DNA from: Pictodentalium vernedei
Lineage: Eukaryota > Mollusca > Scaphopoda > Dentaliida > Dentaliidae
Length of the DNA: 64,000 bases
NCBI GenBank assembly: GCA_031216915.1
Contig: CM062289.1
Coordinates: 441,883,587-441,947,586 of the forward strand
Direction: 5' to 3'
Under the pieces are notes generated by a model. It searched no databases. It was not told where the DNA came from and saw only the letters and a program-made list of their open reading frames with translations. A program made the position numbers and the translations under genes. Of the stretch, positions 1 through 10,771 are shown piece after piece. Every line of letters starts with the position of its first letter. Position 1 is the first letter of the stretch.

Positions 1-159
1 GAGGTCCACTGGCAGAAACATTGCCTGTGTTTGCAATGAGTAACCAGGAGAACCTGCCATGCTTTGGCTGCCATTAGATATGGCTATTGCGCACAATTCC
101 TACGCCCAATTAAGCCTAGATAAGATCACAGTTCGTGACAGGACTTCTAGTTTTAACTG
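1..159. mobile_element. Tc1/mariner-like MITE, right half (cut by window edge)
   Basis: Ends GACAGGACTTCTAGTTTTAACTG followed by TA, matching the element at 43317-43592 over its whole length. Confidence 0.7.
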
Positions 160-531
160 TACCTATTAACCGAGACATATCTTTTTCCACCAATTAACAG
201 GAAAATGGACCTGCAGATAATTTTTGTGTTATTTTTTGGAAAGTAAAATTAGAGTACTCTGAAGAAGTATTAGATGAAACCAGAAAATTAACTGCAGTCA
301 GGGGCATAACTGAAAGGGGTGGGATGGGGTGTAGCAGGGTATGACATCCCCCTAATTTTTACTGGCCAACCATTTTTGTCTGCATTGAGTCATAGATATT
401 GATTTGCTTTTGCTGGGAATCGTCAACTTTCTAACAAGACTAGATTTCGAAATTGGTACTTATAAATGGAAGGGGCAGGAATACCAGATTCAGACTGTTG
501 GGGACCCAGCCTGAACAATTTGGGAGTATGG

Positions 532-1172
532 TCAGGCCTGAAAATAAGCAGTCTAACATTTGCAGAATGAGGTCCCCAGAGGGTGAATTTGATGATGCTA
601 TCCCATACAATGGGCCAATTTATCCTCTGGGAACCTCTTTCTGTTTAGTTTTGAGACCCGGATTCAGGTTGAGGGTCACAGAGGGTAAATTTAGTGATGC
701 TACCCTGCTGTGCAGGGTAGCATCACTAAATTCACCCTCCGGGGACCTCATTTTGCAGATGACAGTCTGGGGGCGCGGTGGCTCAGTTGGTAGAGGTGCA
801 GGCTGCAAGCCGAGAGGTCCTCGGTTCGAATCCCACCTGCGGCAACCGCGTTGTGTCCTTGGGCAAGACACTTCACCCCGATTGCCTACATGGGGGCACG
901 ATGACACTGTGTACTGAGGCGTACTGCACGTCGATGGTGCGCATGTCTTCAACCAATCTAACCCTGCCTGTGCAGCGGTGCAGAGTTCAGAGTTACGATG
1001 TTGGAGAGCTGACAGCTGCTCGTCGTTGCTCGGTGGTTCTCTCCGGGTACTCCGGCTTTCTCCACCCGTAAAACTGTCACGGTCACGATTAGCCATTGTG
1101 CATAAGTATGTGACCTTAAACACCAATAAATAAATAAATAAATAGATGACAGTCTGCTTATTTTCCTGGCTT
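532..1172. mobile_element. hAT MITE (family E), interrupted by a SINE
   Basis: Ends in AAAATAAGCAGnCT... AATGAGGTCCC inverted repeats and has an 8-bp target duplication, GAGTATGG (524-531, 1173-1180). The interior is largely palindromic around CTACCCTGCTGTGCAGGGTAG. The SINE at 770-1143 accounts for the extra length; other copies are about 252-255 bp. Confidence 0.85.
770..1143 (+). mobile_element. SINE, tRNA-Cys-like head, tail type a
   Basis: The 5' head has an A box (TGGCTCAGTTGG) and a B box (GGTTCGAATCC) and resembles tRNA-Cys (CTGCAAG anticodon loop, AGAGGTCCTCGGTTCGAATCC-like arm). The body carries TTGTGTCCTTGGGCAAGAC, and the tail ends ATGTGACCTTAAACACC plus (AATA)n. The 13-bp target duplication AGATGACAGTCTG lies at 757-769 and 1144-1156. 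It is inserted inside an hAT MITE (532-1172). Confidence 0.93.
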
Positions 1173-1284
1173 GAGTATGGCACATGCTAATTAAAGACGA
1201 GGAAAGACCCCATCACATCGTATCGAATTTATCGACAAAAAATAGTTTGCAAGAACTGAGTACTGAACTATTTATTTATTGGAG

Positions 1285-1402
1285 TTTAGACCGTTAGCTA
1301 ACATGAAAAACAGACGACACTTTGAAACAAAATTCTTGAATAACTAATTTTTTTCATTTTTTGTCTCAAAAACATAGGTTATGACCCCTCTTTGGAACGA
1401 GC
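1285..1402. mobile_element. piggyBac-like MITE, family B, half copy
   Basis: CTAACATGAAAAACAGACG through GGTTATGACCCCTCTTTGG, ending near AGCTCATCAAGCTC; the other arm is absent. Confidence 0.6.
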
Positions 1403-1507
1403 TCATCAAGCTCAAGATATAATTGGTTAAATTTATAGATGAACAAAAGAAAAACGGAGTGATTGGAGAAAATACTGTTGCACTACTAGAGTGCTAGGGC
1501 TTAAGTT

Positions 1508-1715
1508 ATTTTTTTTATTTATATATATTTATTGGGATTTAACGACACTTTCGACAGCCAGGGTCACCTTGCGTCAGGCAGTTTTATGGGTGGAGAAGCC
1601 AGAGTACCCAGAGAGATCCACAGAACAATGACGAGCAAGTGCCAGACTCCCCAACCTACTAACTCCACATGAGCAGGGTTAGCACTGGTTGAAGACAAAT
1701 GCTCCATCAAACATT
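1508..1715 (-). mobile_element. SINE fragment, tail type b
   Basis: Starts with the complement of tail b (TTATTGGGATTTAACGACAC) and continues through TTTTATGGGTGGAGAAGCC to GGTTGAAGACAAATGCTCC. The 5' head is missing. Confidence 0.75.
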
Positions 1716-1825
1716 TCCCTGCAAATCGTATTCAGTCCTGGTAATTCATCCTGGTTTCCTCGGCAAAAAAATTGCTGTGGAAAACTGGTGTTTTGTACAG
1801 CAATTGCTGTGAAGCCTGTTCAATT

Positions 1826-2943
1826 GTGTAAAAATCATCAGGGTGCCGCGCATAGTCTCAATTGCCGTGTATATGTCGAATGAAGTGAAGTGAAAACTTT
1901 CATGTAACTTTAACATGTGAAAGTAGTTTGAGATACATGTGTATATAATCACAATCAATGTGCAGAATCCATCACTCAATCAGATCATGTCAATATCATA
2001 AATCATGTGAATGCGGAGAAAAAATCTTGGAAGTAAGCAGGCGTCTTGCTCAATATGTATAGTATGAGTGAAAATAAGATGCAGCATAACCACAAACTAA
2101 GTATCTCACTGCTTCTGAGTTGATAACACCAGAATCTGACATCAGATTCTGGAAAGCTCTGTAAGAGCTTTCCAGAAACTGATGTCAGATTCTGGTGTTA
2201 TCAACATAGAAAAAAATCATCAGGATGCCGCGCATAGTCTCAATTGCCGTGTATATGTCGAATGAAGTGAAGTGAAAACTTTCATGTAACTTTAACATGT
2301 GAAAGTAGTTTGAGATACACAATCAATGTGCAGAATCCTTCACTCAATTAGATCATGTCAATATCATAAACCATGTGAATGCGGAGAAAAAATCTTGGAA
2401 GTAAGCAGGCGATTTGCTCAATATGTATAGTATGAGTGAAAATAAGATGCATCATAACCACAAACAAAGTATCTCACTGCTTCTGAGTTGATAACACCAG
2501 AATCTGACATCAGTTTCTGGAAAGCTCTGTAAGAGCTTTCCAGAAACTGATGTCAGATTCTGGTGTTATCAACATAGAAAAAAATCATCAGGATGCCGCG
2601 CATAGTCTCAATTGCCGTGTATATGTCGAATGAAGTGAAGTGAAAACTTTCATGTAACTTTAACATGTGAAAGTAGTTTGAGATACACAATCAATGTGCA
2701 GAATCTTTCACTCAATTAGATCATGTCAATATCATAAACCATGTGAATGCGGAGAAAAAATCTTGGAAGTAAGCAGGCGATTTGCTCAATATGTATAGTA
2801 TGAGTGAAAATAAGATGCATCATAACCACAAACAAAGTATCTCACTGCTTCTGAGTTGATAACACCAGAATCTGACATCAGTTTCTGGAAAGCTCTGTAA
2901 GAGCTTTCCAGAAACTGATGTCAGATTCTGGTGTTATCAACAT
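1826..2943. repeat. Tandem repeat of 368-382 bp, three units
   Basis: GCCGCGCATAG starts at 1845, 2227 and 2595 (periods 382 and 368). Each unit ends in a near-perfect palindrome of about 80 bp around GGAAAGCTCTGTAAGAGCTT. Units 2 and 3 differ by only a few bases, so that duplication is recent. Confidence 0.88.
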
Positions 2944-3146
2944 AGAAAAAAACAGAAGACATAGTTTCTAGAGGTTATGCTGCATCTTGTACTGTAAATT
3001 GTAAGATTATCAATACAGCATAGTGCAAACCACATGGTTTGATTCCTTGTGTAACTTGGAAATTGTGCAATTTCTGCCACCACAAGGCATTCTGAAGAAG
3101 CCATCCTTGGCAGTATTCTTGCTGTGGATATTTCTGACATAAAGCA

Positions 3147-3666
3147 TGGTTATTTATTTATTTGTTATTTTAACCACACTTAGGACAGCAAGGATCACCT
3201 CGTGTCAGACAGTTTTACAGGTGTAGGAACCCGGCTTACCTGGAGAGAACCCCCCAAGCAACTGTCAAACTCCCCAACATACTAACTCCACGCAAGCAGG
3301 ATTAGCACTGGTTCGAGACAGGTGCACCATCAACATGCAGTACGCCTTAGTACACTGTGCCCTCACGTGGGCAATCGGGATGAAATGCTTTGCCCAATGA
3401 CACAACACGGTTGTCGCAGGTGTGATTTGAACCGAGACCTTTAGGGTTAGCATTAGTTGAAGACAAGCGCACCATCCACGTGCAGTATGCCTTTGTACAC
3501 AGTGCCACCGTACCCCCCCTCCCTCCTCCCCCCCCCCACATGCACATGGGCAATCGGAATAAAGTGATTTGCCCACGGACACAATGCAGTTACCTCTGGT
3601 GGGGATCAAACCATGGACCTTTGGACTTGAAGTCCAATGTAGTAAACACTGAGCCAACACACTCCC
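3147..3666 (-). mobile_element. Composite (dimer-like) SINE
   Basis: From the left: tail b, body, then a tRNA-like head (TGATTTGAACCGAGACC), immediately followed by a second SINE body (GGTTAGCATTAGTTGAAGAC) and a second tRNA-like head of the GATCAAACCATGG type ending at about 3666. It reads as two head-to-tail units without an intervening tail. Confidence 0.65.
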
Positions 3667-3774
3667 TAAACTTAACTTCCATGTTGCATTTTGGGAAAGA
3701 TTTTCATGTCGAAATTCTGATATTTTGACATCATTGTGTAGAGGATTAATAATCTCACAAATAAACTAAAAAGT

Positions 3775-4245
3775 TGCGCCAGCGATGCTGTAGCTGCGAC
3801 GGGTGGTGCAATCTCATAAAAGTTCATCAAGGGCCATAACTCCAAGAAAAATATTTGGAACAACACATGCATTGAACAGTGGCTAGACATCAATAAGATA
3901 TACTTACATGCCAAATATAAAGTCATTCCATCTAGTATTTCAAACGTTATTGAGTTTTGAAACTCGTTGGTCACAGACAGACTGACAGGCCGACCGACCG
4001 ACAGACGGGCCATAACTCCCAAGAAAAATATATGGAACAACACATGCATTGAACAGTGGCTAGACATCAATAAGTTACCCTTACCTGCCAAATATAAAGT
4101 CATTCCATCTAGTATTTCAAAAGTTATTGAGTTTTGAAACTCGTTGGTCACAGACAAACTCGGTCACAGACAGACCGACCGACCAACAGACCGACCGACC
4201 AACAGACAGACTGACATTGCCACTTATAGAGCTGCTAGTCACAGC
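3775..4245. repeat. TAGCTGCGAC repeat with internal duplication
   Basis: GTAGCTGCGACGGGTGGTGC to AGAGCTGCTAGTCACAGCTA. A unit of about 185 bp (GGGCCATAACTCCAAGAAAA ... GACAGACTGAC) occurs twice, and (GACCGACCAACA)n-like stretches follow. A single-unit relative is at about 42155-42445. Confidence 0.7.
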
Positions 4246-4275
4246 TAATGAAAATATGATGAAATGGAAAGTTAA

Positions 4276-4512
4276 CCCTTTACCCAATGCAGACGATATC
4301 AAAATTTATTATTTTAAATATAATTTTTTGAAATTTTTCCACAAATTTCAACAAAACCATATCATGTGACTCCTCATTGGAACAAGCTCAATGAGCTCAT
4401 TTCAATGAGTCACATGATATGGTTTCGTTGAAATATTTTGAAAATTTAAATTTTTCAACTGCTCAATTTGCATATTACGCGGGCGGATGCGGGGGGTTCG
4501 TTAGGTAAAGGG
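4276..4512. mobile_element. piggyBac-like MITE, family A
   Basis: TTAA target sites at 4272-4275 and 4513-4516, termini CCCTTTACCCAATGC / TTAGGTAAAGGG, and a palindromic core around CATATCATGTGACTCCTC. TTAA plus CCCTTT ends suggest piggyBac transposase. Confidence 0.82.
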
Positions 4513-4550
4513 TTAAGCTATCAGCATGCAATTCCAACCTTGGATGTTAA

Positions 4551-4736
4551 CCCTTTACCCAATGCAGACGATATCAAAATTTATTATTTTAAATATCATT
4601 TTTTCAAATTTTTCAAAAATTTCAACAAAACCATATCATGTGACCCCTCGTTGGAACGAGCTCGACAATAGTATTTTTTCAACTGCTGAATTTGGATATT
4701 ACGCGGGAAGATGCGGGCGATTCGTTGGGTAAAGTG
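4551..4736. mobile_element. piggyBac-like MITE, family A, one arm shortened
   Basis: TTAA at 4547-4550 and 4737-4740. Left arm complete through TGACCCCTCGTTGGAACGAG; the right arm lacks the complementary core. Confidence 0.78.
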
Positions 4737-4984
4737 TTAAAGCTGTAATTATTGGTGGTAAATTTTTACGGCGCTGGAACTTTAAATAAAAAGGATGTAT
4801 CACACCGCAAACTGACTTGTGACTAGGCCCCTTGCAAATATTCGAGTATGACTGAATCGAAAACCGAATTTAATACCAAAATCGAATACTGCACAATATT
4901 CACAAATCAAATTGAATCGAATAGATAACCACTGTTATCAGCAGAATCACATTCAAATTCAGTGCATACAATTAAGCTAACATG

Positions 4985-5880
4985 TCACAAACAACATATT
5001 TTATTACACACCTGTTCAATGTAAACCCCATCTACAGCAACACTAAACCATGCAGAAAATGAAAATATGTTCCGCAGATATGTGCGGTATGGAAATCATT
5101 GATAGACTATTTTTAAATAGAAGTGAAATTTCACTGGAATTTTCTACAAATCGCTAGCAATAGCTGAAAATCGGCCCCTGGGTTCCATCAAATGTGTTAT
5201 TTATTTATTTACTGGTGTTTAAGGTCACATATTTCTGCAAAATAGCTAATCATGACCGCGACAGTTTTACGAGTGGAGGAAGCCGGAGTACCCGGAGAGA
5301 ACCACCGAGCAACGATGAGCAACTGTCAGCTCACCAACATACTAACTCCACACAATCAGGATTAGCATTGGTTGAAGACAGGAGCACCATCGATGTGCAG
5401 TACGCCTTAGTACACAGCGTCACCGTGCCCCCACGTGGGCAATGGGGGTGAAGTGTCTTGCCAAAGGACACAATGCGATTGCCGTGGGTGGGATGCGAAC
5501 TGAGGACCTCTCGGCTTGCAGCCTGCACCTCTACCTACTGAACCACCGCACCCCCATCAAATGTGTTCAATTTGCGAGTAGGCATATAGAACACATTGGA
5601 ACTCAGGGGACGAAATAGTCATATGGGTTCCCCTCGCAAATTTGGTTGGCGATAAAAATGCGTAGCGTAATGTCCTTCTAACAATTGTTTTTATAGACAT
5701 GAAGGCATGTAACAAAATGCAGAATGACTCTCGTATGTGAATAGGTAAACTGATATGGCATGTGTGCCATCGTGGAAGGATAAAATGTGAGGACTGCAGC
5801 CTCCCGTTTTATCCTTCCACGCTGACACTCATGCCATATCGATTAAACCATTCACACACATGTCATTCTGTGAAATTTTG
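4985..5880. repeat. Dispersed repeat, continuous copy (apart from a SINE)
   Basis: Matches the two pieces flanking DIRS copy 1 (about 8535-8612 and 16706-17165): CATCTACAGCAACACTAAAC, then TATTTTTAAATAGAAGTG-like, then TAGGCATATAGAACACATTG and the hairpin GGAAGGATAAAATGTGAGG at about 5775-5825. Interrupted only by the SINE at 5199-5554. Confidence 0.65.
5199..5554 (-). mobile_element. SINE, tRNA-Cys-like head, tail type a
   Basis: A complete copy on the minus strand with the 13-bp duplication CATCAAATGTGTT at 5186-5198 and 5555-5567. B box complement GGATGCGAACTGAGG is one base off consensus. Inserted in a repeat whose uninterrupted relative is at about 16830-16850. Confidence 0.9.
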
Positions 5881-5914
5881 TCTTTTCCAAATAGACAGAC
5901 TAGAATTTGATAAT

Positions 5915-6169
5915 CAAGCTTAGAAATAAGCAGACTGTCATCTGCAGGGTGAGATCCCAAGAGAGGGAATTTGGTGATGCTATCCTGCACAGCAGGGTGG
6001 CATCACAAAATTTACTCTCTGTGAATCTCAGTCTGTATCAAGGTCTCAAGTCTAAACAGAAGGGAGGTATCCAGAGGATAAATTGGCCCACTGTATGGGA
6101 TAGCATCAGCAAGTTCACATTGTGGGGGACCTCATTCTGAAAATGACAGATTGTTTATTTCTAGGCTTG
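5915..6169. mobile_element. hAT MITE (family E)
   Basis: Inverted termini CAAGCTTAGAAATAAGCAG / TTTATTTCTAGGCTTG with an exact 8-bp duplication TTGATAAT at 5907-5914 and 6170-6177. Non-coding. Confidence 0.88.
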
Positions 6170-6394
6170 TTGATAATGTGAGTTCGCTGGTGGACATATT
6201 CACACAAACATTCTGCTGTTGTGCTACATTTATTACTTTCCAAAGTGTGATTTACTGGGATTTCCGGGTTTGATTATAAGCGATAACTTCACAAGTGAAT
6301 TATGCAATCAACAATTGTGTCATGTATCCATGCACACAAATGAAGACGCTTTGCCGTGGATGTAATGGGGACTTCATTGTTTTGTTTTTTTCAA
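6170..6394. other. Unassigned non-coding sequence
   Basis: No frame, repeat or motif recognised. The same holds for 7059-7512, 7763-8085 and 8358-8534: AT-rich, with only short frames lacking protein-like composition. Confidence 0.4.
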
Positions 6395-6855
6395 TTCTTT
6401 ACCTAATATGAAAAGCAGACGACACTTGCAAAACAAATTCTTGAATAGCTATTATTTTCATTTTTTGTCTCAAAAACATAGGTTATGACCCCTCATTAGA
6501 ACGAGCTCGATGAGCTCGTTCCAATGAGGGGTCATAACCTATGTTTTAGAGACAAAAAAATGAAAATTAACTGGTGATAATTGGTGATAGCGCTGGCCGT
6601 TATGTTAGATTATTTATTTATTTATTGTTGTTTAAGGTCACATACTTCTGCACAATGGCTAATGACCACAACATGGAGATAAAGTCAAGGTCAGTCAATC
6701 GTTTATACCCCATGTTGCCTATTTTAGAGGACTTGCACCCCAAGCATTAGTGACTGAGTCCTATTTTACCAGTGAAACAGAGCTTGTTTGCCACAGTAAA
6801 CAAGCACTGCTTCACTTTCCGGGGTTCCCACGGGGGCGTTATGTTAGATAAAGGG
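6395..6855. mobile_element. piggyBac-like MITE, family B, interrupted by candidate LINE tail
   Basis: Left end degenerate (TTCTTTACCTAATATG). Palindromic core CATAGGTTATGACCCCTC at about 6475-6545, right end GTTAGATAAAGGG then TTAA at 6856-6859. A 226-bp insertion at 6611-6836. Confidence 0.75.
6611..6836 (-). mobile_element. 5'-truncated insertion sharing SINE tail a; candidate LINE 3' end
   Basis: On the minus strand the 3' end reads CATTGTGCAGAAGTATGTGA then CCTTAAACAACAATAAAT, the same tail as type-a SINEs. The remaining roughly 175 bp match neither SINE body nor any head. A 13-bp target duplication, CGTTATGTTAGAT, flanks it (6598-6610, 6837-6849). This is what a short 5'-truncated copy of the partner LINE should look like. 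Inserted in a piggyBac-like MITE. Confidence 0.6.
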
Positions 6856-6891
6856 TTAAACAATATAATTATCGTCAATAATGAAAAGTAA

Positions 6892-7058
6892 TAAATAGAG
6901 TAATCGCTTGACTGGTTGCGTGAAATAATTCATTCGCGGCGAGAGACTATATTGTAAAACACTTGTGCGTATTCGCACACTCGTGCTTGTACAATGTCCT
7001 TCACCTCTCATGAATTATTTCATGTAACCAGTCCAGTCAAGTGATTACTCTCTATTTA
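6892..7058. repeat. Inverted repeat (MITE-like)
   Basis: AATAGAGTAATCGCTTGACT ... GTGAAATAATTCAT is mirrored by ATGAATTATTTCATG ... CAAGTGATTACTCTCTATT. No clear target duplication and no second copy seen. Confidence 0.6.
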
Positions 7059-7516
7059 CTGCACAAATAACCAAATTCTCTGTACGTCTCAGTAAGCCTG
7101 GGTCAATTTAAAATATGCGGAAGTTCAAAGAACTCCAATTATGTCATGAAACAAAAGCTACGCAAAGCGTGGGCCACTGCACCCAAACCATCAGCATGTT
7201 TGAAGTAGCCTTAAAAGTATTGTTGGACAGAAAAATCAAAGGAGTGAAAACAGAAAATTTTTCTCAGTCCAAAAAGTACCATAACTCTGGAGAAAATTAC
7301 TGGACAGAACCTGTTCCTTGTGCATATCAGTTCCTCTATGTGGGTCTATCAGCATTCCAAAACGAGATCCAAATCCGATGAATGGCTTTGAAATTACAAT
7401 GCAAAACGCTTGTATGAAGAGATGGACAAAGGGCTTCAATAGATACACTGGGGCATAACAACCAGTTTATCTGTTGAAACAATCACCACGTAATTGGAAA
7501 TGGACTGTTACTTTAA

Positions 7517-7758
7517 CCCTTTACCTAACGTAAGGCCAAAACCGGCGAGCGCTATTCTCAAAAATCGCCTATTAATTTTCATTATTTTTTTCATTTTTTG
7601 TCCCAAAAACATAGGTTATGACCCCTCGTTGGAACGAGCTCATCGAGCGCGTTCCAACGAGGGGTCATAACCTATGTTTTTGAGACAAAAAATGAAAAAA
7701 ATTAGTTATTCAAGAATTATTTTGCAAGTGTCGTCTGCTTTTCAGGTTAGGTAAAGGG
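7517..7758. mobile_element. piggyBac-like MITE, family B
   Basis: Complete 242-bp copy with TTAA at 7513-7516 and 7759-7762, termini CCCTTTACCTAAC / GTTAGGTAAAGGG. Core ATAGGTTATGACCCCTCGTT and its complement form a long hairpin. Confidence 0.9.
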
Positions 7759-8085
7759 TTAATAATAAACACTACAGATTATAGGATACACGTGTTTTTT
7801 TGTGCTGAGATATGCGATACGCTTTAAAACATTTGTAGATAATTTAAACGTAAATTTAACTTGCGTTGATATCCATTGCATTTCAACAAGAACATTGAAA
7901 AAAATATTGAAGATATCAGATAGATATTCGAACAAAACGAATATCATTTTGAATATCAAATATTCAAAGGGGTCTTCTTGTGGCCTTAGCATCCAAGTTG
8001 ATAATAGGATCAGATTAAATAATTTGAAGGATAATATTAATAAAACAGAACAGATTACCCTGTGACATGGATTTAATCAATGCCT

Positions 8086-8357
8086 GAGCCAAGCCTGGAA
8101 ATTAGCAATCTGTCATTTGCAGAATGAGGTCCCCAGAGGAGGGGGGGGGGGGGGGGTTGGGGGGGGGGGGGGGGGTGCTGATGCTATCCCATACACTGGC
8201 CCAATTTATCCTCTGTGTACCTCTTTCTATTTTAGGTTTGAGACCTTGACTCATACTGAGGTTCACAGAGGGTAAATTTAGTGTTGCTACCCTGCTGTGC
8301 AAATTCACCCTCTGGGGACCTCATTTTGCAGATGACAGTCTTCTTATTTCCAGGTTG
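8086..8357. mobile_element. hAT MITE (family E) with internal poly-G expansion
   Basis: Termini CCAAGCCTGGAAATTAGC and its near-complement at 8341-8357. Flanks CAATGCCT and CAATGCCC are a probable 8-bp target duplication. G tracts at about 8138-8176 replace part of the arm normally present. Confidence 0.75.
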
Positions 8358-8795
8358 CAATGCCCCATGATATTTTTAACAAATTAATAATATACAGTGA
8401 TTGCCGACAAAAGATTTCTTTGGCATCATTTAGCATCTGTTAAATGTGATATTTTAGTAGACAAGGATTTATTTGGACAAAACATGAGATAACAATCAAT
8501 TTCAGAAGACTTCAATGCTTAATTTTACATACAGCATGTCAGCAGAAATCTTTTTTATTACATGCCTGTTCGTTGAAATCCCCATCTGCAGCAACACTAA
8601 ACCGTGCGGAAAGTTAAAAAATTTATAGTAATTTATATATTTTTTATACTTACCAATGACCCAGACATAGCTGGTGCCAACTCTTAAAATATAGGGCCAA
8701 ACACAAATTTTGCCCCCCAATCACCAAAATTTGCATCTAAAACCAAAGAAAACATGTCCTGAATGGCCCTCCACACTTCACCTCTACTGCGCATG

Positions 8796-9994
8796 CAGAC
8801 ATGTTAACTCTCCCGGAATGCCCGGGAAAATCCCGGAATTTCAGTGTAGTTCCCGGCCTCCCGGACGGGAATCAGTTTTGGACCAAAAATCCCGGAAAAC
8901 AACAGTCAAATATTTCGTTCCTGTTGTAACTTATGAAAAACGTTTGGAGTCAAATCACATGCATTTCAAACTCTGGTAAAAACTCACGAAGCAGTAAAAT
9001 ATGGATTTAAGTTAAATTTATTTAAGAAAAGGCTATTTTACAATATATATTTCAACTGTGTTCATGTTTATTTCAGCCAAATTCTGGGGTTTTTCTTCGG
9101 AGATTTGTGATAAATGTGCGAGTGTCGAAGTGAAAATAGGTGACTTACTTTCAAAAAATTGAAAACTCCACCTTCATTTAAATGCAGTTTTTGGAAATTA
9201 AAATATATGAAAAGGAATTAAATAATATATATTTATTTATTCCTTCATAGAATAGCTTTAATTCTCATCCCTTTTCCAAAATCAAAACGTAAACATCAAC
9301 TATTTAACACAGCTTAAAAGTAGGTTAATGTCGCTTAGGATGCCGAAAAATTATGACAGCATATTTAAACACAATGGACTTTTTTCTAACACAACATTTA
9401 TTTTGTTGTGCTGACTACAGAACTGTTAACTGTAGGCCATCTGTTACCAGAACATTTTGAATGGAATTGGAACAAAAATGCTTCAATGATGAAAAGAAAA
9501 TTTTTGTTTAGGGCATAAGCGTCCCACATGCATGAAGTTTGATAAAGATACTTTCTGAGTACTAATGTTCTTGAAGTAACTGAACATCAGGACATCTTTT
9601 CCTTTTAACATTTCCAGACTTGGGAAATTATTAGCTAAATAGACTTTGATAAGAGCAAACCACAGGTGGATGTGCTCTGTGGGACAGTGTGGGTGGGTGG
9701 GGAGGGAGGGGGGGGGGGGGGCTCATGAAGAAGAGGATATGGGGGGGGGGGGGGGGTCAAATCAACATTTATTTTATGATTTTTTAAATTTTTCAACATA
9801 GCATAAATGCATCAGCATAGTTGACAACTAGTTCTGGATATAACCTCGTGTTAATAGTGGTCCGTGAGCTGAAAATTCACAAGTTTTTTTCTTTTATTTT
9901 GCCCGCGCGCGAACCTTTCCCTGAAATCCATCCCATTTCCCTGAAAATCACCCTCAGGTTCCCTGAAAAATTATTCTGGAGGTTAACATGTCTG
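8796..9994. mobile_element. Non-autonomous hAT element nested in DIRS copy 1
   Basis: The terminal inverted repeats are CAGACATGTTAAC and GTTAACATGTCTG. An exact 8-bp target duplication, TGCGCATG, lies at 8788-8795 and 9995-10002. The same position in DIRS copy 2 (near 45862) shows the uninterrupted site with one TGCGCATG. There is no transposase frame. Inside are repeated CCCGG-rich motifs near the left end and two long G tracts near 9708-9757. Confidence 0.9.
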
Positions 9995-10120
9995 TGCGCA
10001 TGCGCAGTGTCAAGGACGTTCCGAAATTGGCGCCATTAATCATTCTTATAACCAGTGCCTGGTAAGCGCTATGTACTCAGCGGGGAGGTATGAGTTCCCA
10101 ACTCCTGGGAGGGCCATCCC

Positions 10121-10211
10121 TGTCTGGGTCATTGGTAAGTATAAAAAATATATAAATTACTATAAATTTTTCAACATTTTTATACTCTACCAATGACCCA
10201 GACATAGCTGA
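10121..10211. repeat. DIRS copy 1 internal complementary region
   Basis: TCTGGGTCATTGGTAAGTAT here is the reverse complement of the outer end at about 8655-8675. It is followed at 10181 by a direct copy, TACCAATGACCCAGACATAG. This R, R', R arrangement at one end is the internal complementary region thought to template circularisation of DIRS elements. Confidence 0.65.
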
Positions 10212-10771
10212 ATAGTAAAAAGGCTGGAGGGCCTAGGACATAGAGCAAGTTGGAATACGCTCAATTATATAAAATAGAGTCATCCCCTCTAGGGAAAAAG
10301 AAGTATTAGGCCTTACATGTATCTTTCTTATTTATGATAAATTAGAAAGATACAACACCTTCCAAAATTGAGCATCATACATCCATGTACTCTATTAATA
10401 TCTAGTATAATCCTTATACTAATAATTTTTAAAGTAAGCCAATAAATAAAGTAAGTCTAGAGAATAGAGACTCTTTATACTCCTTAAAAGTGTCTGAGGA
10501 CTGTATAATAACGTACGTTTGACACGTGCTATATTCAAAAGCTATACTTTAAAAACTAAGACCTGAATGAATTTTTAAAACATAAACTTCTCACTAAAAA
10601 GCCATCCCAATAACAGCTCAGAATTACTAACTCCGGAGGAGGTATCCCCTTGTTTTCATAGTAAAACAGGTGACCCAAGGGAACACCCTCCCCCCCCCTT
10701 TTTCTTGCCCTGGGTCAAATAGCCCAGAGCGAAGAGGGCAGCAGAACAAAGTCACTGCCGAAACAGACAGC

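Noticed and set aside
780..835. Free-standing tRNA gene with A and B boxes
   Set aside because: No acceptor stem pairing, and it continues into the SINE body flanked by a target duplication.
1826..2943. CRISPR-like repeat-spacer array
   Set aside because: Only three units of 368-382 bp, entirely repeated, in a eukaryotic context.
3265..3660. 131-codon minus-strand frame and similar frames in other SINEs (for example 30707-31159)
   Set aside because: Translation of SINE sequence; the same peptides recur at every SINE copy.
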